Source: Anaerolineae bacterium (GTDB taxonomy: Bacteria; Chloroflexota; Anaerolineae; JAFGEY01). Taken from it: a stretch of DNA of 6,566 nucleotides. The position numbers and the translations under genes were made by a program. Positions within the stretch are counted from its first letter, which is position 1. Each line of letters opens with the position of its first letter. Shown here in pieces: positions 1-5,691 of the stretch. The stretch covers positions 1-6,566 of the forward strand of contig JAFGJF010000368.1 of the NCBI GenBank assembly GCA_016929205.1, given 5' to 3'. Under the pieces are notes generated by a model. It was not told the origin of the DNA. It saw only the letters and a program-made list of their open reading frames with translations, and did no database searches.

Positions 1-25
1 CGTTCTTCAGCGCATATACCCGGAT

Positions 26-1882
26 ATGATGCGTGCGGCGCGGCAGGTTATCGATCCGGATAATGGCCCGCCGGCCACGTCGGATGGCGTTGCTCCCTGG
101 CGTCCGGTTCTGGCCTGGTCATGCGCGGCGTTGTTGACCCTCGTTCTGCCGGTTGTGTTGTATGCTGGAGGCTTGCGCCAGGTTGCTGCCGATACGCGTT
201 TTTATGCCGCTGGTTTGGAACGGTGGGGGGGATACGATGCCCTGGTCCAGCTCGCCGCCGAACGGGCTCCCAATTTGGTGCGCAACCAAGATCAACTGCT
301 GCGCAATGCCGTCCGCCAGCTCGACGAGCAGGGGCGGCGCGAGGTGGCGCAGATTCTCTTGCCGCGGCCGTGGACGCTGGCTGTCGTCGAGCAGAGTATC
401 ACTGCGACGCTCGACTGGTTACAGGCGGACGATGTGCAGCGTGTGCCGGCCGTGACCATTTCGGTTGACGACGTCATTCGCCATACCCGGGAAGCGCTTT
501 CCGTTGCCCTGGATCGTTACATTGCCGCGATGCCCGTCTGTCCTTCGGGAATCGTGTCGCCGTCCTGTCGCTCGGAAGAAATGAGCGTCGTGGCCTATAC
601 GGCGGCGCACAAGCCAGAATGGCTGGCCTTGTTGGACGATATGTTTACCTTGGTCCCGGCCGAGGTGGATCTATCTACTGCCGTCGCCCTCTCGCCGGGC
701 ACGTTCAGAAAACCGCTGGCAACGTTGGGCGAGATCAGGGAGGCGCGGCAAGCATATGATCGCCTGCTCGGGCGGGCTGGCGGCGTGTGCCTGTTGTTGG
801 TCCTGGGGAGTTTTGGCGTTGTCCGCGGCCGTTTTGCCCTGGCCCAGGCCGGGATGATCCTCTTTGTCATTGCCGGACGGGTCTGGGCATTTGGCTTTAC
901 CTGGTCGACGTTGCCGCACGCGGTCGTTCAGCAAGCTGGTGACACTCTCAGCCAGCCACCCTGGAGTGATTTGCTGCAACAGGTGTTGGTCGATTGGGTC
1001 GCAGCGACGAACCGGCTGGTCGCACCCGGGATGATAGGGCTGCTTGTTATCGGACTGTCCCTGGTGGCCATTGGGGGGTTCTTGGGGGCATCTCTCGAAA
1101 AGCGCCTGTGCCGGCAGCCGGTGCGTGTATTGATCGTGGTTCTGGTCGTTGTATTTCTGTTCGGGTGTCTTTATCTCGATGCCGGTCGCACGTTGTACGA
1201 ACGCGCGTATGCTGCCCATCGCCAGGGCGATATCGTGCAGGCTGCTGCAGGATATCGCTGGATCGCGCGCTTGTATCCTGCTGTCGTTGCCACCTCAACG
1301 GCCGGGTCGGTGGGTGGTTCTGTCGCCGATTTCGACGGCGATTTCATTGTCGATGCCCGGATCTCGCTGGCTGAATGCCAGGCCTACCAACTGGCAGAGG
1401 CCGCCTACGAGGCCGGCGATGTCGCTTCTTCCGTCTATCTGTACGAGGCTTTCTTGGCGCGCAACCCAGCTATCGCCCTCCAGGATCGCGCACGGGCGCG
1501 TCTGGTAGAATCACGCACTGCCTGGGCAGCGGCGCTGTGGCAGGACGGTGAGTACGAGCGGGCCATCGATCGCTACCATGCGATCCAAGATAGAACGGTT
1601 CTTCAGACGTTGGCCGACGCTTACCTGGCCTGGGGCGACGCGTTGCGGCGCGAGGGTGACTACCGAGCGGCTATTGCCACCTACCACCGTTTGACGTTCG
1701 ACGTCGTGAACGCGCGTCTGTGGGCAGAGGCCGATGAACGGATCCAGCTTGCCTATTGTGAGTGGATCAAGGTGCTGCGTGCGGCGGGCGGCACGGAACA
1801 AGCCGGCATAGTTTGTACCGAGTTCCTGGATGTTTTTTCAACCGAGATCGTAGAGTTCTGCCCGGCTTGTGCGCCGGACTGA
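26..1882 (+). CDS. Multi-pass membrane protein with C-terminal TPR-like repeats (5' end uncertain)
   Basis: I do not recognise a named family. The 618-residue reading has a hydrophobic segment at about residues 29-48, then a roughly 200-residue, probably extracytoplasmic, helical region with two cysteines (C172, C181). Four more hydrophobic segments follow at about 253-267, 272-291, 333-356 and 366-385. The C-terminal part (about 388-600) has helical pairs of TPR character, for example 'AYEAGDVASSVYLYEAFL', 'LWQDGEYERAIDRYHAI' and 'RREGDYRAAIATYHRL', and the protein ends in a CPAC motif at residues 612-615. TPR regions usually mediate protein-protein contacts; the actual role is unknown. The start is doubtful: no Shine-Dalgarno sequence precedes the ATGs at 26 or 29, and the frame is open to position 2, so the gene may begin left of the window. 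The next gene has its own promoter just after the stop, which argues for a separate transcription unit. Confidence 0.75.
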   Translation: MMRAARQVIDPDNGPPATSDGVAPWRPVLAWSCAALLTLVLPVVLYAGGLRQVAADTRFYAAGLERWGGYDALVQLAAERAPNLVRNQDQLLRNAVRQLDEQGRREVAQILLPRPWTLAVVEQSITATLDWLQADDVQRVPAVTISVDDVIRHTREALSVALDRYIAAMPVCPSGIVSPSCRSEEMSVVAYTAAHKPEWLALLDDMFTLVPAEVDLSTAVALSPGTFRKPLATLGEIREARQAYDRLLGRAGGVCLLLVLGSFGVVRGRFALAQAGMILFVIAGRVWAFGFTWSTLPHAVVQQAGDTLSQPPWSDLLQQVLVDWVAATNRLVAPGMIGLLVIGLSLVAIGGFLGASLEKRLCRQPVRVLIVVLVVVFLFGCLYLDAGRTLYERAYAAHRQGDIVQAAAGYRWIARLYPAVVATSTAGSVGGSVADFDGDFIVDARISLAECQAYQLAEAAYEAGDVASSVYLYEAFLARNPAIALQDRARARLVESRTAWAAALWQDGEYERAIDRYHAIQDRTVLQTLADAYLAWGDALRREGDYRAAIATYHRLTFDVVNARLWAEADERIQLAYCEWIKVLRAAGGTEQAGIVCTEFLDVFSTEIVEFCPACAPD

Positions 1883-1885
1883 GAC

Positions 1886-1914
1886 TTGACGATTCGGTTT
1901 GTTTCAAGTAAACT
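1886..1914 (+). promoter_or_regulatory. Predicted sigma70-type promoter for cooC
   Basis: TTGACG at 1886-1891 matches the -35 consensus at 5 of 6 positions. A 17-bp spacer separates it from TAAACT at 1909-1914 (4 of 6 to TATAAT). Transcription would begin near 1921, giving a leader of about 80 nt before the cooC ATG. The -35 box starts only 3 bp after the stop codon of the upstream membrane-protein gene. This is a prediction from motif and spacing only. Confidence 0.5.
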
Positions 1915-1949
1915 GGGGCCTGGATCGGGAATGCACTCTACTACCCGTC

Positions 1950-1966
1950 TCGAGGATGATCCTCGA
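1950..1966. repeat. 17-bp palindrome in the cooC leader
   Basis: TCGAGGAT and ATCCTCGA form a perfect 8-bp inverted repeat around a single central G. It lies about 30 nt downstream of the predicted transcription start and 37 bp before the cooC start codon. It could be a dimeric-regulator operator or an mRNA hairpin (6-bp stem, 5-nt loop). No T-run follows, so it is not an intrinsic terminator. Confidence 0.45.
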
Positions 1967-2003
1967 TCAAAACCCAAGATGATCTATAAAGGAAAAAAAA
2001 GAT

Positions 2004-2774
2004 ATGCCCAAAATAGCAATCACCGGCAAAGGTGGCGTAGGCAAAACCTCATTGACCAGCCTGATGGCGTATGTTCTGGCCGAAAAAGGCAACCAGGTCT
2101 ATGCTATTGACGCCGATCCCAACGCCACGCTGGCCCATGCCCTTGGTCTCCCGGTCGAGATCGCTTCACAGATCACGCCAATCGTTGAAATGGCCGATCT
2201 GATCGAAGAACGAACCGGGGCCAGGCCGGGCGAGTACGGTAAAATGTTCAAACTCAATCCGCGCGTCGATGACATCCCGGCACGTTTTTCAGTCGTCCAT
2301 CGTGGCATCCACGTACTGCAGATGGGCAGCGTGCGGGGGGCGGGGGCCGGCTGTGTTTGCCCCGAAAACGCGATGCTCAAAATGCTGGTCACCCATTTGC
2401 TCCTGCGCGAACAGGAAACGGTGATCCTGGACATGGTTGCCGGGCTGGAACACCTGGGGCGCGGCACGGCCGGCGCGGTCGACGCCATGTTGGCCGTCGT
2501 TGAGCCCGGAACACGCAGCATCCAGACGGCCAAAACGATCGCCGGGTTGGCCCAGGACCTGGGGGTGAGCCGGTTCTGGGTGGTTGGCAACAAGGTGCGC
2601 CACGAGCGTGACGAGGCGTTTATTCGCGACAGCCTGGATGGGCTGCCGGTAGTTGGGACACTGCCGTACAGCGAGCACGCCATCGACGCCGATATGCAAA
2701 GCAAAGCTTTGTACGATCTTGCCTCGGATATGGTTGAAAAGACGCGCGATATCGTCGCTGCCGTCTTGGGGTAA
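2004..2774 (+). CDS. cooC: CooC-type nickel-insertion ATPase for CO dehydrogenase
   Basis: This is a 256-residue P-loop ATPase of the MinD/SIMIBI class, the expected size for CooC. The N-terminus carries the deviant Walker A motif GKGGVGKT (residues 8-15, signature lysine K9 and P-loop lysine K14). A DADPNA segment follows at 36-41, and a Walker B/switch II region VILDMVAGLEHLGRG runs from 140 to 154 with D143. A CxC pair, C117-V-C119, matches the motif that binds nickel or zinc at the dimer interface in characterised CooC. The known role is ATP-dependent delivery of nickel to the C-cluster of CO dehydrogenase in the cytoplasm. The ATG at 2004 has AAAGGA (1988-1993) at good spacing. The gene has its own predicted promoter, and another strong promoter starts 7 bp after its stop, so it is probably expressed independently of cooS. 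An AcsF-like partner for AcsB maturation is the nearest alternative within the same family. Confidence 0.93.
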   Translation: MPKIAITGKGGVGKTSLTSLMAYVLAEKGNQVYAIDADPNATLAHALGLPVEIASQITPIVEMADLIEERTGARPGEYGKMFKLNPRVDDIPARFSVVHRGIHVLQMGSVRGAGAGCVCPENAMLKMLVTHLLLREQETVILDMVAGLEHLGRGTAGAVDAMLAVVEPGTRSIQTAKTIAGLAQDLGVSRFWVVGNKVRHERDEAFIRDSLDGLPVVGTLPYSEHAIDADMQSKALYDLASDMVEKTRDIVAAVLG

Positions 2775-2781
2775 ATATGTG

Positions 2782-2810
2782 TTGACAATGAGGTCGTTTT
2801 AGGTTATAAT
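2782..2810 (+). promoter_or_regulatory. Exact-consensus sigma70 promoter upstream of the CODH operon
   Basis: TTGACA at 2782-2787 and TATAAT at 2805-2810 both match the consensus at every position, with the ideal 17-bp spacer between them. The predicted start is near 2817. It begins 7 bp after the cooC stop codon and points toward the HMA-like gene, cooS and acsB. A promoter this strong followed by terminators suggests that control is exerted after initiation. Confidence 0.8.
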
Positions 2811-2827
2811 CCTGTTCGCCAGTAATG

Positions 2828-2913
2828 GGATCATACACGTGACATGTCCATACACTGTCTCTTTTTAGGCTTCAACGTACCTCGCATTGAAAACTGATGA
2901 TACGTGTAGAACC
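2828..2913 (+). promoter_or_regulatory. Candidate structured leader RNA (three-way junction)
   Basis: TACACGT (2834-2840) pairs perfectly with ACGTGTA (2902-2908). The helix can continue outward: GGATC at 2828-2832 meets GAACC at 2909-2913 with an A-A mismatch and one bulged A. Inside this closing stem are two small hairpins, GACA/TGTC (2841-2844 with 2856-2859) and TTCAA/TTGAA (2871-2875 with 2887-2891). The result is a three-way junction directly after the predicted start and just before terminator 1. The inner stems are short and could be chance. No known riboswitch family was recognised by eye. Confidence 0.3.
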
Positions 2914-2930
2914 ATGGGCGTTCGAAACCG

Positions 2931-2959
2931 AGATCGTCCTTCATCAAGACGGTCTTTTT
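2931..2959 (+). terminator. Intrinsic terminator 1 in the leader
   Basis: AGATCGTC (2931-2938) pairs with GACGGTCT (2948-2955), an 8-bp stem with one G-U pair and a 9-nt loop. It is followed at once by T residues through 2959. Transcripts from the promoter at 2782-2810 that stop here would be about 140 nt long. TGATGA at 2895-2900 can pair with the loop (TCATCA, 2941-2946), a possible competing structure. Confidence 0.55.
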
Positions 2960-3030
2960 GTTCGTTTGGGGAAAATGATGGCAAAGTGGCCTGTCAACGA
3001 TTACTCGGACAAAAGAGCGCATCATTACTT

Positions 3031-3063
3031 GCTCGCTCTGCGGGTTGAGCGCGGGCTTTTTTT
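3031..3063 (+). terminator. Intrinsic terminator 2 with a possible anti-terminator
   Basis: GCTCGCTC (3031-3038) pairs with GAGCGCGGGC (3047-3056) with a 2-nt bulge and an 8-nt loop, followed by seven T residues (3057-3063). Upstream AGAGCG (3014-3019) can instead pair with CGCTCT (3034-3039), which takes up most of the terminator's 5' arm. The two folds exclude each other, the usual layout of an attenuator. Confidence 0.55.
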
Positions 3064-3074
3064 GAACACTCGAT

Positions 3075-3120
3075 GTGCCGCTACGTCCTTCTGCGCCGCT
3101 ACGTCCCTCCGCGCCGCTAT
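3075..3120. repeat. 18-bp tandem repeat, about 2.5 copies
   Basis: Units start at 3075 (GTGCCGCTACGTCCTTCT), 3093 (GCGCCGCTACGTCCCTCC) and 3111 (GCGCCGCTA, then divergent). The two full units differ at three positions. Each unit contains CCGCTA, which is complementary to TAGCGG at 3141-3146. GCGCC at the head of unit 3 is complementary to GGCGC at 3128-3132, so several alternative hairpins are possible. It lies between terminators 2 and 3. Confidence 0.6.
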
Positions 3121-3200
3121 TTTTCTTGGCGCTGTTTGTTTAGCGGTACGCGTCTCATCCATTATGATTGTGCTACAAATGTGTTCATCTGGTGCCTGGT

Positions 3201-3252
3201 CAAGGGTTCTTTTGTTGCGATAGACAAGCAACAGAGCCCTTGGTTTTTTTTT
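3201..3252 (+). terminator. Intrinsic terminator 3, long hairpin with T9 tract
   Basis: CAAGGG (3201-3206) pairs with CCCTTG (3237-3242). After a small bulge, the inner stem TTTTGTTGC (3210-3218) pairs with GCAACAGAG (3228-3236), including G-U pairs, over a 9-nt loop. Nine T residues follow (3244-3252). This is the strongest terminator-like hairpin in the window. It ends 56 bp before the start of the HMA-like gene, so the operon needs either read-through or a promoter immediately downstream. Confidence 0.75.
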
Positions 3253-3276
3253 AGCACGATTCAGTTTGTTTATACT
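3248..3276 (+). promoter_or_regulatory. Weak candidate promoter after terminator 3
   Basis: TATACT at 3271-3276 is 5 of 6 to the -10 consensus, but the matching -35 position (TTTTTA, 3248-3253) is poor. Initiation near 3283 would give a leader of about 26 nt for the gene at 3309. It is included because terminator 3 would otherwise isolate the operon from the strong upstream promoter. Confidence 0.22.
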
Positions 3277-3308
3277 CAAATCACATAGATTGAAAGGAGT
3301 CGTTTCGT

Positions 3309-3641
3309 ATGAACAGTGTCACACTAAGTGCTCCTGCAATGTTTGCAGATCACCACGTGCTCAAAGCGCGGGACGCGTTGTTGGCTCTGGATGGTGTGGA
3401 CGACGTGTATGCCAGTTCTGCCTGGCAGTCGGTCATCGTCTCTTACGACGCTGCCAAGATCCAGCCGGCGGCGATCGAAAACGCCTTGGCCACGGCAGGG
3501 TATGCGTCGGACAAAACGGTGCCAATCGTGGCCCAGAACGACGAGTATTACCGGGATCCATCGTGGGATGCGTTGGGCGTGCGTGCGACCGAAACCAATG
3601 AGGCGGACCTCAAGATGTCGGGCGAGTTCCGCAAGTATTAG
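3309..3641 (+). CDS. Small HMA-like (heavy-metal-associated fold) protein without cysteines
   Basis: The protein is 110 residues. Residues 4-65 follow the beta-alpha-beta-beta-alpha-beta pattern of HMA domains: 'ALLALDGVDDVYA' (23-35), 'SVIVSYDAAKI' (41-51) and 'AIENALATAGY' (55-65) match the usual helix-1 end, strand-3 and helix-2 signatures. The metal motif GMTCxxC is replaced by A10-M-F-A-D-H-H16, so the two cysteines become Ala13 and His16, and the whole protein has no cysteine. The remaining 45 residues are polar and charged with no recognised domain. The start is well supported: AAAGGAG at 3293-3299 lies 9 nt before the ATG. The stop is 15 bp before cooS, so the two are almost certainly co-transcribed. 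A role in nickel or other metal delivery, or in CODH/ACS assembly, is inferred from fold and position only; it might bind metal through D14, H15 and H16, or not at all. Confidence 0.75.
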   Translation: MNSVTLSAPAMFADHHVLKARDALLALDGVDDVYASSAWQSVIVSYDAAKIQPAAIENALATAGYASDKTVPIVAQNDEYYRDPSWDALGVRATETNEADLKMSGEFRKY

Positions 3642-3656
3642 GAAGGATTAGAAGGA

Positions 3657-5660
3657 ATGGCAAAGAAAAGTGTTAGGACGCCGGAAGAGCGGAGTGCCGA
3701 TCCGGCCGTCGTCGAACTATTGCAATATGCCTGTGATATAGAATGCAATACCACGTTTGACCGGGCAGATGATATGTCTCCATGCCCGATTGGGCAGGAA
3801 AGCAAGTGCTGCAAAAACTGCTCGATGGGACCGTGCCGTCTGACCAAAGCGGGACAGACCGGCGTCTGTGGCGCGACTATCGATACGATTGTGGCCCGCA
3901 ATTTTGCGCGCATGGTTGCCGCCGGTGCTTCGGCTCACTCGGATCATGGGCGCGGCCTGGCGTATACGCTGTTGGAGGTGGCCGAGGGTAAGGCCAGCGA
4001 TTATGCCATCCGCGACCCTAACAAGCTGAAAGAAATGGCCGGGTACCTGAATGTGCCCACAGAGGATCGTTCTTTGAACGAGATTGCCCACGACGTGGCC
4101 GTGGCTGCCCTGGCCGAGTTCGGTAAACCGCTTGGAGAGTTGGCCAATGCCAGTCGTGCGCCGCTCAAACGGCAGCAGTTGTGGCGCGAACACCGCATTA
4201 TGCCCCGCAGTATCGATCGCGAGATCGTCGAAATAATGCACCGCACCCATATGGGCAACGACCAGGATGCAGAGCACCTGCTCGACCAGTCGCTGCGCGC
4301 TGCGCTGGGCGATGGCTGGGGTGGTTCGATGATCGGAACTGACATTTCTGACGTGCTCTTTGGCACACCCGGCCCGGTGATGGGTGAGGTCGGCATGGGA
4401 GTACTGAGTGAGGACGAGGTCAATATTGTCCTCCATGGCCACGAGCCGACGCTGTCCGAGATGATTGTCGTCGCCGCCAGCGATCCTGAACTGATCGCCT
4501 ACGCCAAGAGTAAAGGTGCCAAGGGCATTTGTTTGTCGGGGTTGTGCTGCACGGCCAACGAGATCATCATGCGACAGGGCATTCCCACGGCGGGCAATAT
4601 GCTGCAGCAAGAGTTGGCCATCCTCACCGGCGCGGTCGAGGCAATGATCGTCGACGTGCAGTGCATTATGCAGGGCCTGGTGCCTGCTGCCGCCAGGTAC
4701 CATACCGAGATCATTACCACCTCGCCCAAGATGAAGATCACCGGGGCGACACACATCGAGTTTGAAGAAGATAATGCGCTTGGCATTGCCAAGAACATTA
4801 TCCGCCGGGCGATCGATCGTTTCCCCAATCGTGGCAAGACCCACATTCCCAAGAATGACCGTCACGCGACGATCCCAGGTTTTTCGCACGAATATATTGG
4901 CTATGCCCTGGGTGGCGCTTCTCGCGGTTCTTTCCGCCCGCTGAACGACGCGATCATGGCCGGCCGAATTCGTGGTGTGGTGGCCAATATTGGCTGCACC
5001 AACTCCCGCGTCCAGTTTGAGTCGTTCCACCGCTACCTGACCGAAAAATTCATCGCCAACGATATCCTGGTGGTTGAGACGGGCTGTGCCTCGGTGGCTT
5101 CGCAGAAACAGGACTTTATGACGCCGGAGGCGCTGGAAAAAGCCGGCCCGGGACTGCGCGAAGTCTGCGAGACCGTCGGCATGCCGCCGGTATTGCATAT
5201 GGGCTCTTGCGTCGACAACTCACGCATCTTGACCGTGCTTTCGCAGATGGCAACCGAGGGTGGACTGGGTGAGGATATTTCGGATATCCCGGCCGTGGGC
5301 ATGGCTCCGGAGTGGATGAGTGAAAAAGCGATTTCGATTGCGACCTATTGTGTTGCTTCCGGTGCGTACGTCATCATGGGTATTCACAATCCGGTGTCCG
5401 GCAGCGAGTTTGTCACCAACTTTATCAACGAAGGCTGGGAAAGCAAGGTCGGTGGCAAGCTGGAATTTATCACCGATGTCGAAGAGATCTATCAAAAGAC
5501 GGTAGAGCACATTGACAAAAAGCGTGCTGCGCTGGGACTGCCCGAATATGATGCCCGCAAGTGGGGACGCAGCGGTGACGCACGGATGAAAGAGCTGCTC
5601 GAACTGCCGGTTGAGGAACGGATCAAGGCGGCATACGGCATGCGTGAGGCGGCTGACTAG
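3657..5660 (+). CDS. cooS: Anaerobic Ni-Fe carbon monoxide dehydrogenase catalytic subunit (CooS/AcsA)
   Basis: This 667-residue protein reversibly oxidises CO to CO2; beside acsB it would work mainly in the CO2-to-CO direction to feed acetyl-CoA synthesis. The cluster ligands of the family are present. D-cluster: C43 and C51. B-cluster: C52, C55, C60 and C71. C-cluster region: HGHEP with H260/H262, the CC pair C297-C298, C336 (VDVQC), C447 (NIGCTN), C477 (ETGCAS) and C518 (MGSCVDNSR). The catalytic lysine appears as K557 in MSEKA. AHSDHG supplies H94 and H97, but the next two positions of the usual histidine ladder are G100 and Y103. Length is close to the family norm of about 630-675. The ATG at 3657 is preceded by GAAGGA at 3642-3647, which touches the stop codon of the HMA-like gene, so translation is probably coupled. 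It could equally be called acsA because acsB follows 31 bp later. Confidence 0.96.
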   Translation: MAKKSVRTPEERSADPAVVELLQYACDIECNTTFDRADDMSPCPIGQESKCCKNCSMGPCRLTKAGQTGVCGATIDTIVARNFARMVAAGASAHSDHGRGLAYTLLEVAEGKASDYAIRDPNKLKEMAGYLNVPTEDRSLNEIAHDVAVAALAEFGKPLGELANASRAPLKRQQLWREHRIMPRSIDREIVEIMHRTHMGNDQDAEHLLDQSLRAALGDGWGGSMIGTDISDVLFGTPGPVMGEVGMGVLSEDEVNIVLHGHEPTLSEMIVVAASDPELIAYAKSKGAKGICLSGLCCTANEIIMRQGIPTAGNMLQQELAILTGAVEAMIVDVQCIMQGLVPAAARYHTEIITTSPKMKITGATHIEFEEDNALGIAKNIIRRAIDRFPNRGKTHIPKNDRHATIPGFSHEYIGYALGGASRGSFRPLNDAIMAGRIRGVVANIGCTNSRVQFESFHRYLTEKFIANDILVVETGCASVASQKQDFMTPEALEKAGPGLREVCETVGMPPVLHMGSCVDNSRILTVLSQMATEGGLGEDISDIPAVGMAPEWMSEKAISIATYCVASGAYVIMGIHNPVSGSEFVTNFINEGWESKVGGKLEFITDVEEIYQKTVEHIDKKRAALGLPEYDARKWGRSGDARMKELLELPVEERIKAAYGMREAAD

Positions 5661-5691
5661 GCTGGCTAGCTAGTGTATTGAGGAGATCAAG

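Larger units (their letters stand above)
2775..3308 (+). promoter_or_regulatory. 534-bp non-coding control region ahead of the CODH/ACS genes
   Basis: No convincing gene lies here. The open frames present have no good ribosome binding site, except a weak candidate at 2975/2978. The stretch is more AT-rich than its neighbours. In order it holds an exact-consensus promoter (2782-2810), a possible three-way-junction RNA (2828-2913), a first terminator (2931-2959), a second terminator with a competing upstream pairing (3014-3063), an 18-bp tandem repeat (3075-3120), a third and strongest terminator (3201-3252), and the Shine-Dalgarno sequence AAAGGAG (3293-3299) of the next gene. If transcription starts near 2817, the untranslated leader before 3309 is about 490 nt, which is long enough for RNA-based control. 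I do not recognise it as a known riboswitch class. Confidence 0.6.

Noticed and set aside
1862..1877. CCGGC/GCCGG hairpin at the end of the TPR membrane-protein gene.
   Set aside because: It has a 5-bp stem inside the coding sequence and no T-run follows, so it is not a credible terminator.
2894..2954. Hammerhead ribozyme-like core: CTGATGA (2894-2900), GAAA (2924-2927), then ACCG...CGGTC ending at 2954.
   Set aside because: Stem II does not form (first pair would be T-C) and stem I would be only a weak A/T run against the terminator T tract; the same bases are better explained by terminator 1.
2897..3223. Open + strand frame of 108 codons across the leader, with an internal ATG pair at 2975/2978 after GGGG.
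   Set aside because: No good ribosome binding site at 2897, weak and closely spaced at 2975/2978; the frame runs through two terminators and the 18-bp repeat, and the product resembles nothing known. A short leader peptide is not excluded.
3252..3270. Sigma54-like element TAGCACG...TTTG before the HMA-like gene.
   Set aside because: The invariant GG of the -24 element is AG and the -12 GC is missing.
3025..3279. Reverse-strand 84-codon frame containing hexapeptide repeats.
   Set aside because: It begins with TTG and no ribosome binding site; the peptide repeats only reflect the 18-bp DNA repeat, and the basic, lysine-rich composition comes from the T tracts.
3717..5198. Long reverse-strand open frame (493 codons) inside cooS.
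   Set aside because: It is antisense to a clearly conserved enzyme gene; such frames are common in GC-rich coding DNA and it shows no recognisable domain.
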